The position numbers and the translations under genes were made by a program. Positions 40,549-49,198 of a stretch of DNA of 64,000 bases are shown in pieces. Source of the DNA: Tetragenococcus halophilus subsp. flandriensis. Its GTDB lineage: Bacteria > Bacillota > Bacilli > Lactobacillales > Enterococcaceae. Numbering within the stretch: position 1 is the first letter of the stretch; the number at the start of each line of letters is the position of its first letter. The DNA is taken from the NCBI RefSeq assembly GCF_030161475.1, contig NZ_BSUG01000013.1, positions 1-64,000 of the forward strand, given 5' to 3'. Under the pieces are notes generated by a model. The model saw only the letters and a program-made list of their open reading frames with translations. It was not told the DNA's origin and made no database searches.

Positions 40549-41412
40549 CTATTTCGTTAAACCAATCAAAATACCACCGAGGGCTACTAGCATTAAACCA
40601 GCAATAGTTAATTTAAGTTCTTTTGATGTTCTTTGTTCCTTAAGGAATATAAGACCACCAAGGGTTGAGACAATCACGTTCATTTGTGACAAAGTAAATC
40701 CGAGTGCTACACCGTTTGCCTTATTGGAAAGCAAAATACCAATATTTCCTATAGCAAAAGCGGCACCTGCAGCAATATTTTGAAATGACTTCTTGCTGAA
40801 AAGATCAGGTTTCTTATCAAAGAAGAAACTAAATCCCATTGCACCTAATGCCATGCCTATGCCTTGTGGGAACAAAACATCCCAGCCGTTAAGGTCAGCC
40901 ATACGTGGAATCACATTATACATGACTTGTCCAACTGTTGATAGAACTAAAACAAACAGTCCTCTTTGCATATTAGTTTTAACAGAAGCATCGCCCTTTT
41001 CTTTATAAGCAGTGAAAAAGACACCCAGAATAATGACGAGTAAAGCACTGATGCCGTAAACATAATCTAGTGTACTTGTCCATTCATGGAAATAAAAGAT
41101 ACCAAACATAGTAACACCGATCAATTGCATCCCTGTAGATATTGGCATCGCTGCAGATACGCCAATAAGATGAAAACTTTCAATTTGTGTAATTTGTCCA
41201 AACGACCAAGCAAGACCACAAATAAAAGAAGCAATGATCAAATGCCATGTCCAAACTGGCTGATGGATAAACAAAATACCGACAGAAAAAATAAGCGCAC
41301 CTAGCGACATACCCATTTGTTGATTTGAAGTTTTTCCACCTATTGTTTGTAAAATTAGAGGTTGGATCCCCCACATAAGAGCAGGTAAAAGACCCAGCAT
41401 TATATTAGTCAT
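40549..41412 (-). CDS. GRP-family sugar uptake protein (GlcU-like)
   Basis: A 287-residue membrane protein with about 10 short membrane segments, beginning MLGLLPALMWGIQPLILQTIGG, as in the glucose/ribose porter family. Such proteins take up glucose or ribose with protons, independent of the PTS. Substrate not fixed by sequence. A GGGGGGG tract serves as ribosome site. It stands alone between a terminator and the gap before the APC antiporter terminator. Confidence 0.88.
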   Translation of the reverse strand: MTNIMLGLLPALMWGIQPLILQTIGGKTSNQQMGMSLGALIFSVGILFIHQPVWTWHLIIASFICGLAWSFGQITQIESFHLIGVSAAMPISTGMQLIGVTMFGIFYFHEWTSTLDYVYGISALLVIILGVFFTAYKEKGDASVKTNMQRGLFVLVLSTVGQVMYNVIPRMADLNGWDVLFPQGIGMALGAMGFSFFFDKKPDLFSKKSFQNIAAGAAFAIGNIGILLSNKANGVALGFTLSQMNVIVSTLGGLIFLKEQRTSKELKLTIAGLMLVALGGILIGLTK

Positions 41413-41525
41413 AATAAAAGACCCCCCCGTTATTTATACTTATTTTATTTTTCAAAAAAATGTTCCACAGATCATGCTAACGCTTTTGAAATAAAACTAC
41501 AAAAATTTCGCAACGAAATAAAAAC

Positions 41526-41572
41526 AAACAAAAATATCTGGAACCATTAATTAATAACTCCAGATATTTTTG
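41526..41572 (-). terminator. Terminator of the racemase-antiporter unit
   Basis: AAAATATCTGGA pairs with TCCAGATATTTT around a 16-base loop, with T-rich flanks. It follows the antiporter gene on the minus strand. Confidence 0.85.
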
Positions 41573-41618
41573 TAAACGGTCTATATTAGATTATTCTATT
41601 TTTTTAAAAGCTGTTTGT

Positions 41619-43043
41619 TTACATATTAGCAATATCGATTAAACCAGTGGCAATAAACGTAATACACAAAATTCCACCAATAGTTAAGGCGATTGCTCCG
41701 ATTTTTTCGCCTCTAGTAAACACAGAAAGATCATTTTCTTTTCTGGACCAAATGAAAACCAAAATTCCCGGAGTAAATAATAGCGTTGTGACTAGTAAAT
41801 AATCAAAACCAGACATGTATAATACAAATCCCATATATATTGAAGTAATGATACCTAAAATTACTTGCCCGTTTATTTTTTTACTCATTTGCCAATTTAA
41901 TTTACAGTGAGAGAGTGAAACAAAAAAGTAAGGAACCAACATAGTACTGGATGCTAACAGTGCCATTAAGTTATACGCACTTTCGTTTATTAATAATGAA
42001 AAAAAGAAAAACTGAACTAATCCATTACTTAATAAAAGAGCATTCACAGGAGTATCATTTTTATTAACTTTAGCAAACACTTTCGGGAAAATTTTCTCTT
42101 TTGCAACTTGATATAAAATTTCTCCCGAGAACATAGTACAAGCAAACCAAGCTCCTATTACCGAAATAACTACTCCTGCGTTAATTAGTACTGCTCCCCA
42201 TTGTCCAACTACACTTTCCATAACTTCTGCCATCGCAGGTTTTGATAGTTCAGCCAGCTCTCCCCTTGAAAGTACAGCAAAAGATAAAACTGTTGCTAAA
42301 AGATAAATTGAAGTTATCAACGCAAAGCTAAGTATTGTTGCTTTAGCTACAGTACTTTTATCTTTTGCACGAGAAGAGTAAACAACTGCGCCTTCTACGC
42401 CAACAAACACCCAGACAACAGAAACCATTGCTTTACGAACTTGTTCAAATACAGTATTCCATTCAAAATTTCCGCTTACTGTTCCCCAAAAATCAGCTGT
42501 AAACATGTCATAGTCAAAAGCAATAATCAAGGTAACTATAAAGATCCCTAATGGTAGTAATTTTGCAAGTGTTATAAAACCGTTAATTTTAGAAGCAAAA
42601 TCTGATCCTTTAAGTATTAAAAAGTGCATCCCCCATAAAACAATTGACGCACCAATAACACCATAAACATTTTGTCCATCTCCAAATATAGGAAAAAAAT
42701 AACCAAGTGCACTAAAAGCCAAAGAGCCAAATGCTACGTTTCCTAAAAAGATAGAGGACCAATAACCTAAAGCACAAACAAACCCCACGAAACTACCAAA
42801 GCCCTTTTCAGCAAAGCTGTAAATGCCAGCGTCTAATTCAGGGTAACTTCGTGTTAATTGATTAAGGCACATTACAAACATGCCCATACCAGCACCAGAA
42901 ATCACTAAAGCAATAATAACAGGTCCGACAGAAGCGTTGTTAGCCAGATCATTCATTAGATTAAAGACGCCGCCACCAACGACAGAAGTAACTGTTAGTG
43001 CAACTAAACCTATTAAACCAACTTTATTTTGTTTTTCCTCCAT
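41619..43043 (-). CDS. APC-family amino acid antiporter, basic amino acid type
   Basis: A 474-residue membrane protein with about 12-13 membrane segments. The N-terminal signature VGLIGLVALTVTSVVGGGVFNL and SYPELDAGIYSFAEKGFG are those of the basic amino acid/polyamine antiporter (ArcD/LysP-APA) group, which exchange for example arginine for ornithine. It starts 29 bases after the racemase gene, so both are likely one transcript. The neighbours suggest a substrate in the arginine-citrulline-ornithine family, possibly the D-isomer made by the racemase; this is an inference. AAAGGGTG precedes the ATG. Confidence 0.88.
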   Translation of the reverse strand: MEEKQNKVGLIGLVALTVTSVVGGGVFNLMNDLANNASVGPVIIALVISGAGMGMFVMCLNQLTRSYPELDAGIYSFAEKGFGSFVGFVCALGYWSSIFLGNVAFGSLAFSALGYFFPIFGDGQNVYGVIGASIVLWGMHFLILKGSDFASKINGFITLAKLLPLGIFIVTLIIAFDYDMFTADFWGTVSGNFEWNTVFEQVRKAMVSVVWVFVGVEGAVVYSSRAKDKSTVAKATILSFALITSIYLLATVLSFAVLSRGELAELSKPAMAEVMESVVGQWGAVLINAGVVISVIGAWFACTMFSGEILYQVAKEKIFPKVFAKVNKNDTPVNALLLSNGLVQFFFFSLLINESAYNLMALLASSTMLVPYFFVSLSHCKLNWQMSKKINGQVILGIITSIYMGFVLYMSGFDYLLVTTLLFTPGILVFIWSRKENDLSVFTRGEKIGAIALTIGGILCITFIATGLIDIANM

Positions 43044-43072
43044 TTACTATTACACCCTTTCGTCAATTGTTC

Positions 43073-44152
43073 TTACTTATATTCTTTGGTGATATAAGGC
43101 GAGCCCGTCGCATACAAAACATTTTCATATTCTAAATTAAAAGAGATTATGTCTCCAATTTGATAGTCATCAGAGCAATCAGTCAAATCAATTATTGTAT
43201 GATCACTAGAACCACCAAAAATTTTAATTTTTTCGTCGTAAGGATGTAATTTAGTCATATTTCCAATATCTTGTCTCCCCACAGCCAAAAGCGCTCTTCT
43301 ACGTATACCTTGATCAGTATATTCAGGTGTATTTCCGAAAGCGTCTACACTAATAGTACCTATCGGATAAGTAGGTTTTTCTTTTATTTCTATAATTTCA
43401 GCAGACAGTTTAAAAACGTCTCCGTTCATTTGTTCTATAGTATAATCAAAGTAATTTTCCATATCTCTCAATAAGATTCCATCACCTATACGTAAGTTGT
43501 TGATTTTATTAGGCATTTTATCATTAAGAACTAATTGTAAACTTGTCGTTGCTCCTCCAGAAACGGTAGCTAGTTCTCGTCCAATATCTTTTTCAATTTG
43601 TTTTGCTAACTTGCATAATTCTCCAAGATTTTCTTCATCCGGCTCAATCGAACCATAACATCCTAGATTTGTTCCTATTCCTTCTAAAGTTAATCCTTTA
43701 GCTTTTTCTACTTCCGTAGCAGCTTTTAACAATTCTTCTTTTTTGAAAAACCCTTCTCTTAAATCACCTAAGTCAACCATTAAAATAACCCGATGACGAT
43801 GATTAGTTTCTATACATAACTTATTCACCTCTTTTAGTGTTACCAACTCACTTTGTAAACTAATATCGGTATACTTAACAATTTTATCTAGTTCACTTAA
43901 CATTGGAATACGTAACATCAAAGTTTCAACGTTTGGCCACATTTCACGGACCTTTTTTAGTTGCTCTATTCTTGAACTGCCAATTAATTCAATTCCACCT
44001 GCACGATAAGCATTTACCATAGGAAGATAGCCATTAAACCCTTTAATAACCCCAGTAACCTTTATATCTTTTTCTTCACAAATTTTAATAATCGTTTCAA
44101 CATTTTGTTTAAGTTTCTCTAAGACAACAACTAATTTAGGATTCTGAATCAT
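43073..44152 (-). CDS. Alanine/ornithine racemase family PLP enzyme (Orr-like)
   Basis: A 359-residue fold-type III enzyme. The PLP lysine is in VTGVIKGFNG (K37). Further family blocks are LMLRIPMLSELDKIVKYTDISLQSEL, VDLGDLREGFF, GIGTNLGCYG and VSGGATTSL. These match my recollection of the ornithine racemase of Clostridium sticklandii much better than classical alanine racemase (Alr), which is longer in its C-domain and has a different lysine motif. Likely L/D-ornithine (or related) interconversion. AAGGAGG precedes the ATG. Neighbours: DDAH-like hydrolase upstream beyond a hairpin, antiporter downstream. Confidence 0.82.
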   Translation of the reverse strand: MIQNPKLVVVLEKLKQNVETIIKICEEKDIKVTGVIKGFNGYLPMVNAYRAGGIELIGSSRIEQLKKVREMWPNVETLMLRIPMLSELDKIVKYTDISLQSELVTLKEVNKLCIETNHRHRVILMVDLGDLREGFFKKEELLKAATEVEKAKGLTLEGIGTNLGCYGSIEPDEENLGELCKLAKQIEKDIGRELATVSGGATTSLQLVLNDKMPNKINNLRIGDGILLRDMENYFDYTIEQMNGDVFKLSAEIIEIKEKPTYPIGTISVDAFGNTPEYTDQGIRRRALLAVGRQDIGNMTKLHPYDEKIKIFGGSSDHTIIDLTDCSDDYQIGDIISFNLEYENVLYATGSPYITKEYK

Positions 44153-44209
44153 AGAAACCTCCTTCTAATCGTTCATCTAACATAATTTGCGAACTACTTT
44201 TTCTATATA

Positions 44210-44250
44210 AAAAGAAATTGCTAAAAATTTAACATGAATTTTTAGCAATT
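44210..44250 (-). terminator. Intra-cluster terminator between hydrolase and racemase genes
   Basis: AATTGCTAAAAATT pairs with AATTTTTAGCAATT around a 7-base loop and is followed by TTTCTTTT on the minus strand. The stem is AT-rich, so it may attenuate rather than stop transcription into the racemase gene 60 bases on. Confidence 0.75.
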
Positions 44251-44272
44251 TTCAAAACTATAACGACATATA

Positions 44273-45043
44273 TTAAAAACGTAGCGACAAACAACTTAAA
44301 CCGCCATCAACTTTTCGGAACTCTGAGGTATCAACTTCAAGTACTTTATATTGTCTTAATTCTTCAATTGCTTTTTTTACTTTAGGATAACCAGCAGGAA
44401 CGATCACATAATCATTTACCCAAATGCAATTTGCAGCGTAAGCTTCATCTTCTGGAATTTCAATTTTATTAAATTTATCAAACCGTGGGTCATCTTTAAA
44501 CTCACCTGAAACAAGTAAGTTATTGTGTTCAAGATAATTTACTCCAGTTTTTAAATGTAGCATTTCTTTCATCTCTACAGTTTCACCAGAAAGACCATAT
44601 TTTTCAAGTAGAGCAATCATTTGCTCTGCACCTTCTTTATTTGTACGATCAGAAAGACCAATATAATAATGATTTCCCACCATCATAATATCTCCGGGTT
44701 CAATCGTCCCTGGTTCTTTGATTTCTTCAATATTTTGATAAAATTGTTTTAATGTTTCTTTTAAATCATCTGATTGTACTTCCTGTCTACGACTTCCCGC
44801 TCCAGGGCGACTAATAATAGCACATTTCGAAGTACATAAAGCATTATCTTCAATAAAACAAGAATCAGGGAATGACTCCATCGGCGGTAAAACTGACAAG
44901 TTAACTCCAGTTTTAGTTAAAGCGCTTACATAGTATTCATGTTGAACAATTGCTTTTTCATAAATTGGTTTCCCTTCATCAGCTCCTGAAATCCCCTCTG
45001 ATAATGACTTACCTGGTACACGAACAATGACATTACTAAACAT
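44273..45043 (-). CDS. Dimethylarginine dimethylaminohydrolase (DDAH)-like enzyme
   Basis: A 256-residue guanidine-modifying enzyme. The substrate aspartate region FPDSCFIEDNAL (about 57-68), PGTIEPGDIMMVG, the catalytic histidine in LHLKTGVNYL (about 161) and the nucleophile cysteine in GGLSCLSLRF at the C-terminus (about 251) match bacterial DDAH, which makes citrulline and dimethylamine from methylated arginine. The related Ctlx enzymes hydrolyse citrulline to ornithine; sequence alone does not exclude that. It is shorter than arginine deiminase (410). Promoter carries GntR- and cre-like sites. Confidence 0.85.
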   Translation of the reverse strand: MFSNVIVRVPGKSLSEGISGADEGKPIYEKAIVQHEYYVSALTKTGVNLSVLPPMESFPDSCFIEDNALCTSKCAIISRPGAGSRRQEVQSDDLKETLKQFYQNIEEIKEPGTIEPGDIMMVGNHYYIGLSDRTNKEGAEQMIALLEKYGLSGETVEMKEMLHLKTGVNYLEHNNLLVSGEFKDDPRFDKFNKIEIPEDEAYAANCIWVNDYVIVPAGYPKVKKAIEELRQYKVLEVDTSEFRKVDGGLSCLSLRF

Positions 45044-45075
45044 AAACTATCATCTTCCTTTCTTTATTTGATTTA

Positions 45076-45104
45076 AGTATACAATATACATAAAAATTTT
45101 GCAA
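45076..45104 (-). promoter_or_regulatory. Promoter of the DDAH-like gene
   Basis: Minus strand: -35 TTGCAA (45104-45099), 17-base spacer, -10 TATACT (45081-45076). A GntR-like dyad covers the -10 and a cre-like site the -35. Confidence 0.75.
45077..45089. promoter_or_regulatory. Candidate GntR operator
   Basis: The dyad GTATA-CAA-TATAC overlaps the -10 of the DDAH-like gene and lies in the divergent region with the GntR gene. FadR-type GntR proteins often bind GTATAC-like dyads. Confidence 0.55.
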
Positions 45105-45113
45105 GTGCTTTCA
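45100..45113. promoter_or_regulatory. Candidate cre (CcpA) site
   Basis: Minus strand TGAAAGCACTTGCA agrees with the cre consensus TGWAANCGNTNWCA at 12 of 14 positions. It overlaps the -35 of the DDAH-like gene, a position that would give glucose repression. Confidence 0.55.
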
Positions 45114-45173
45114 TATTGATTTTTTCTTTTCTTTATATTAAACTACTAATAATAATTCTAGAGGAGAAGTTAT

Positions 45174-45812
45174 ATGGACATAAAAACTAAGGTTTACAAT
45201 TTTCTGTCAGAAGAGCTTACTAGAGGTAACTTAGAACGCAATGATTATATTACTGAGCAATACCTTGTAGATAATGTAGGCTTGAGTCGTACTCCTATAA
45301 GAGAGGCGTTGTTTCAATTGGTTGCCGAGGATATCCTAGAAAAAGAACCACGCAAAGGTTACAAATTCAAAAGTTATTCCGCCAGTGATATTAAACATTT
45401 ATATGAACTTATTGGTGTCCTTGATGGCAAAGTTGCAGCTGATACACTCGACAAATTAACGAAAGAAGATTATGCTTTTATGCGTTTTTTAATCGATAGT
45501 ATGTATTCCGCAATAAAAAACGGTTTGTATACAAAATACAATGAACTACAAATGCAATTTCACAATGTATATACTAATAAAAGTTTAAACAATTTTATTG
45601 TAGAAGAACTAATTAACAAAAAAAATGTTTTTATAGGTAAAGCCTACCCTAAAGTTGATCCTACTAAACTACATGATTTATTAATGCAAACGAACAAAGA
45701 GCACGAAAAAATCTTAAAACTATTAAAAAACCATGATAAATATGGTATCCGTAAATATTTGGAGGAAGTACACTGGAACGAAAGCTATGCCCTTTATGAC
45801 ACGTGGAAATGA
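45174..45812 (+). CDS. GntR family regulator, FadR/FCD subfamily
   Basis: A 212-residue regulator with an N-terminal winged helix (DYITEQYLVDNVGLSRTPIREALFQL, about 23-50) and a helical C-terminal FCD-like ligand domain containing the metal-ligand type histidines (MQFHNVY, NKEHEKIL, EEVHWNE). Its promoter is TTGATT-17-TAAACT (45116-45144). AGAGGAG precedes the ATG. Divergent from the DDAH-like gene, so probably controls the hydrolase-racemase-antiporter set; the ligand might be an arginine or citrulline derivative (inference). Confidence 0.88.
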   Translation: MDIKTKVYNFLSEELTRGNLERNDYITEQYLVDNVGLSRTPIREALFQLVAEDILEKEPRKGYKFKSYSASDIKHLYELIGVLDGKVAADTLDKLTKEDYAFMRFLIDSMYSAIKNGLYTKYNELQMQFHNVYTNKSLNNFIVEELINKKNVFIGKAYPKVDPTKLHDLLMQTNKEHEKILKLLKNHDKYGIRKYLEEVHWNESYALYDTWK

Positions 45813-45839
45813 AGTAGCAATAGGGAGTAAATAAAAAGA

Positions 45840-45880
45840 AATGACCAAGGACAAAACTTTAAGTTTGCCTTGGTCATTAT
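45840..45880 (-). terminator. Terminator of argS
   Basis: ATGACCAAGGCAAA pairs with TTGTCCTTGGTCAT (one bulge region) and is followed on the minus strand by TTTCTTTTTATTT. Lies between convergent GntR and argS genes. Confidence 0.8.
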
Positions 45881-45909
45881 AAACACATATTTTTTACTAA
45901 AAACTTATT

Positions 45910-47601
45910 TTACATTTGAGCTGGAGCCTGCAAACCTAACAACCTTAAATCTTCTTTTAACAAGGAAGTTACCACGTATGTTAAAGCTAAACGAGATTCT
46001 TGTTGATTATCTTCAGCCAAAATTTTAGTATTACCATAGTATTTATTGAAAGCTTGCGCGAGTTTAATCGCGTGTTTGGCTACCACAGATGGCTCATATT
46101 CATTTGCAGCTTCTAAAATCATTTCAGGGTATTTTTGAACAAATTTGATAATTTCCCAACTACCTTCGTCATCTAGAGCATAATTTTTTTCTTTATCAGC
46201 TGTAAAATCTGCTTTTCGTAAAATACTCATCGCTCGAGCATAAGTGTATTGTACATAAGGACCAGTCTCTCCTTCAAAGCGCACAACCTCATCAAGAGTA
46301 AAATCAAAAGTATTTAAACGATCATTTTTTAAATCGTGAAAAATAACAGCCCCGACACCTACTTGTTTAGCTATCTCTTCTTTATTATCTAAAGAAGGAT
46401 TTTTTTCAGCGATTTGATTCTGTGCCGACTGAATTGCGTCATTTAAAACTTCTTCTAAAAGAACAACTTTCCCTTTACGCGTAGATAACTTTTTACCATC
46501 TTTTGTAATTAATCCAAATGGAATATGGATCATGTCGTCTGACCAATCATAACCCATTTCTTTTAATGTTGCTTTTAATTGTTTAAAGTGGTAACTTTGT
46601 TCATTTCCTACCACATATAAAGACTTCGCAAAATCATAAGTACGCTTACGATATAAAGCTGCTGCCATATCCCGCGTAATATAAAGCGTACCGCCATCAC
46701 GTTTTTTAATTAAAGCAGGGTTAAGATCATAAGCAGACAAATCAACGATTTCAGCGCCTCGATCTTCTTTCAATAAATGTTTTTCTTCCAACAATTCAAC
46801 AATTTCGTCCATTTTATCTTCATAAAAAGCCTCACCTTTGTAAGAGTCGAAAGTTATTCCTAACATATCATATATCTTGTCAAATTCTTTTAGTGACTCT
46901 GAGCGGAACCATTTCCATAAATCAACAGCTTCTTGATCACCATTTTCTAACTTCCTAAAAGCAGCTCTTCCTTCTTCTTCCAATGCCGGTTCTTCTTCAG
47001 CTTTTTCATGAAATTCAACATAAAGATTCAATAACTCTTCAATTGGATTATTACGTACTTTTTCTTCTATTCCCCATTTTTTATAAGCTACTATCAACTT
47101 ACCAAATTGGGTACCCCAATCACCTAAATGATTAATTTTAACAGGCTGATAACCAACTTTTTGCAAAATAAGTGCAATTGAGTTTCCTATTACCGTTGAA
47201 CGAAGATGCCCCATGGAAATAGGTTTGGCAATGTTAGGCGAAGACATATCAATAGGTACATTATCGTCATTGCCTATATTAAAATCACCATAATGTTCGC
47301 CTTGTTCGATCACTGTTGTTAATACTTCATGAGAAACATTTTTTTTATCCATGAAAAAGTTTATATAAGGGCCCACTACTTCTACTTTTTCAAAAATAGT
47401 ATCCTCTATTTTTTCAGCTAAATCATTAGCAATTTGTTGCGGCGCTTTCCGATAAATTTTTGCCAAGGAAAACGTAGGAAATGCCACATCGCCGTGCTCT
47501 GCTGATTTAGGATTTTCTAGTAAATGCTCCACTTGTTCGATCGTCAAATCATCTTTTACAACATCAAAAATTGTTTTTGCTACAACTTCTTTATTATTCA
47601 T
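45910..47601 (-). CDS. argS: Arginyl-tRNA synthetase
   Basis: Class I synthetase charging tRNA-Arg. The HIGH-type motif is [17 protein letters not shown] (about 120-136), a KMSK-like region appears as [11 protein letters not shown], and the C-terminal DALR anticodon-binding domain ends the protein. 563 residues, as in enterococci. I choose ATG 47601, with GGAGG 5 bases upstream, over the TTG at 47613, which precedes that site. The leader is a T-box, so expression answers to uncharged tRNA-Arg. Confidence 0.96.
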   Translation of the reverse strand: MNNKEVVAKTIFDVVKDDLTIEQVEHLLENPKSAEHGDVAFPTFSLAKIYRKAPQQIANDLAEKIEDTIFEKVEVVGPYINFFMDKKNVSHEVLTTVIEQGEHYGDFNIGNDDNVPIDMSSPNIAKPISMGHLRSTVIGNSIALILQKVGYQPVKINHLGDWGTQFGKLIVAYKKWGIEEKVRNNPIEELLNLYVEFHEKAEEEPALEEEGRAAFRKLENGDQEAVDLWKWFRSESLKEFDKIYDMLGITFDSYKGEAFYEDKMDEIVELLEEKHLLKEDRGAEIVDLSAYDLNPALIKKRDGGTLYITRDMAAALYRKRTYDFAKSLYVVGNEQSYHFKQLKATLKEMGYDWSDDMIHIPFGLITKDGKKLSTRKGKVVLLEEVLNDAIQSAQNQIAEKNPSLDNKEEIAKQVGVGAVIFHDLKNDRLNTFDFTLDEVVRFEGETGPYVQYTYARAMSILRKADFTADKEKNYALDDEGSWEIIKFVQKYPEMILEAANEYEPSVVAKHAIKLAQAFNKYYGNTKILAEDNQQESRLALTYVVTSLLKEDLRLLGLQAPAQM

Positions 47602-47633
47602 TATATCCTCCAAATTTCTTTATTATTTTCCAT

Positions 47634-47860
47634 AAAAAAAGCCTCTAGCATTTTAAACGCTAGAGACGAGATTTCCCGCGGTACCACTCTTGTTGTTTGT
47701 TTTCAAACCAACTTTATCTGATAACGGCAGATCCCGTTTGCTAAGCAAATTTTCACAAGCACGTTTCACTTTTCATACCTACTCGGCTCCCACCAGCTCC
47801 GAATTCGCTTTACAAGATAACTTGAAAAGATACTCACTCGATCTCCAAATTTTTTATAAG
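47634..47860 (-). promoter_or_regulatory. T-box riboswitch of argS
   Basis: On the minus strand the leader contains the T-box core AGTGGTACCGCGGGAAA (within 47670-47690), an upstream GGAGCTGGTGGGAGCC stem I element, and a terminator, TCTCTAGCG and CGCTAGAGG-type arms with a run of seven T (47634-47667). The antiterminator would form when uncharged tRNA pairs with the UGGN of the core. A CGT triplet at 47763-47761 (minus strand) is my tentative arginine specifier. A TATAAT -10 lies near 47874-47879. Confidence 0.93.
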
Positions 47861-47932
47861 ATTTATGATAATTATATCAAATTTCTTTATTATTTACTAG
47901 TCTAGCCCCTCTTATTGGTTAAAATATACCCA

Positions 47933-48367
47933 TCAATATTTTTCCATATCAATATGAGGAATACCATCTTCTAAATATTCTTCTGATACTGCCTCAAACC
48001 CAAACGAAGTATAAAAATTATATAAATAAGTTTGTGCCTCAATATGCATTTTTTTCCCAGGAAAATAAACTTGGGTCCGTTCAATTATTTGCCGCACCAA
48101 CTCTCTGCCTAAACCCTTCCCACGTTCTTTCTTTTTAACAAGTACTCGACCGAAATGAACCAATTGTTCTTCAGAATAAACACGAGCATAGGCAAGTAAG
48201 TTAGCTTGTTCATCTTCTAACCAAAAATGATAAGCTTGCATATCAATAGCATCAATTTCTTGGTACGGACAAGCTTGCTCCACTACAAACACGGCCACTC
48301 GGTTTGCCATTAAGTAGTGATACTGATGAAGAGTTAATTCAGAAAACTTTTTTATCTTTGTCTGCAA
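47933..48367 (-). CDS. GNAT family N-acetyltransferase, ElaA-like
   Basis: A 144-residue acetyltransferase with the ElaA-type N-terminus (IKKFSELTLHQYHYLMANRVAVFVVEQACPYQEID) and the acetyl-CoA loop VKKKERGKGLGRELV (about 85-99). Substrate unknown. I prefer the TTG start at 48367 (ribosome-like AGAGAG 8 bases upstream, and family-like N-terminus); an in-frame TTG at 48397 would overlap the preceding gene. It follows the B3/B4 gene closely, so likely cotranscribed with it. Confidence 0.85.
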   Translation of the reverse strand: MQTKIKKFSELTLHQYHYLMANRVAVFVVEQACPYQEIDAIDMQAYHFWLEDEQANLLAYARVYSEEQLVHFGRVLVKKKERGKGLGRELVRQIIERTQVYFPGKKMHIEAQTYLYNFYTSFGFEAVSEEYLEDGIPHIDMEKY

Positions 48368-48393
48368 ACTACACACTCTCTTTCTAATTAAAA

Positions 48394-49098
48394 TCAAAGC
48401 GTTATCTCTGGTTGTTGTCTTGTGATTAGTCCAAACGTAGTTTCAATGGATAAGTAATCCTTTAGTCTACTTTGTAATAACTGAATGGCTTGTTTGTGTT
48501 CACCTTTACGTTCAGGGTTTATATTTTCCATGTAAAAAACTAAATTTGTAGTATCTTCTGTAACTTGTACGCGGGCACTATCTCGCCAAGCCCAACAACG
48601 ACTAATAATAGACTCAGAATCTTTATACACTACTTCTCCTGTAAGTGCTTCTTCTGTCTTTTCTTCACTAATTGGAACAAATATTTCTCCTCCTTGTGCA
48701 ATCGTTAATTCAAGATCTCCTTTAAGAAAATCTCTATCTTCTCCAGCAACAGGAAAAGCCCACTCTAAGGAAACGGAATTATAGATATCTACTACAGGAT
48801 TGATTGATTTGACACCATTTTGTTGCTTAGCACGCTTCAACAAATTTTCGACAGCACAACGTGCTCCTTTTTTAGTCTTAAATTTTTTATAAGCCGTTCG
48901 CCAATCTTTGATAACCGGATTTGCACTGATAGGATCTTCTTCTACCCATTTTATTGCACGTGAATTTGCTTGTTTTAAAAGATCATTAGGCATATTTTCG
49001 TATGAACGATTAATTGCGTCATCTGCTAACAAAACGGCAATTTCTGTTTCTGGAAAAAGCTCCCAGAATGAATCTCTCACAATAAATTTTTGCTTCAT
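48394..49098 (-). CDS. B3/B4 tRNA-binding/editing domain protein
   Basis: A 234-residue stand-alone protein with the B3/B4 domain known from the editing part of phenylalanyl-tRNA synthetase beta (NPVIKDWRTAYKKFKTKKGARCAVENLLKRAKQ, then INPVVDIYNSVSLEWAFPVAGEDRD). Free-standing members are suspected of tRNA or amino acid quality control but are poorly studied. AAAGGAG precedes the ATG. Divergent from a YbaK-like gene across a 40-bp palindrome. Confidence 0.86.
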   Translation of the reverse strand: MKQKFIVRDSFWELFPETEIAVLLADDAINRSYENMPNDLLKQANSRAIKWVEEDPISANPVIKDWRTAYKKFKTKKGARCAVENLLKRAKQQNGVKSINPVVDIYNSVSLEWAFPVAGEDRDFLKGDLELTIAQGGEIFVPISEEKTEEALTGEVVYKDSESIISRCWAWRDSARVQVTEDTTNLVFYMENINPERKGEHKQAIQLLQSRLKDYLSIETTFGLITRQQPEITL

Positions 49099-49133
49099 AT
49101 TAGGTTAACTCCTTTGTCACATTTTTATTAATC

Positions 49134-49173
49134 GTACAACAATAATGTTGAATATTCAACATTATTGTTGTAC
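49134..49173. promoter_or_regulatory. Perfect 40-bp palindrome with divergent promoters, candidate MarR operator
   Basis: Forty bases read identically on both strands, with half-site GTACAACAATAATGTTGAAT. Both orientations contain the same TTGAAT -35 followed after 17 bases by a -10 at the palindrome edge: TACTGT to the right (49171-49176) and TACGAT to the left (49136-49131). One bound dimer or tetramer could thus silence both genes. The MarR regulator encoded in the right-hand operon is the obvious candidate. Confidence 0.75.
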
Positions 49174-49198
49174 TGTAGTAAAAAGAGGTGGAAATTCA

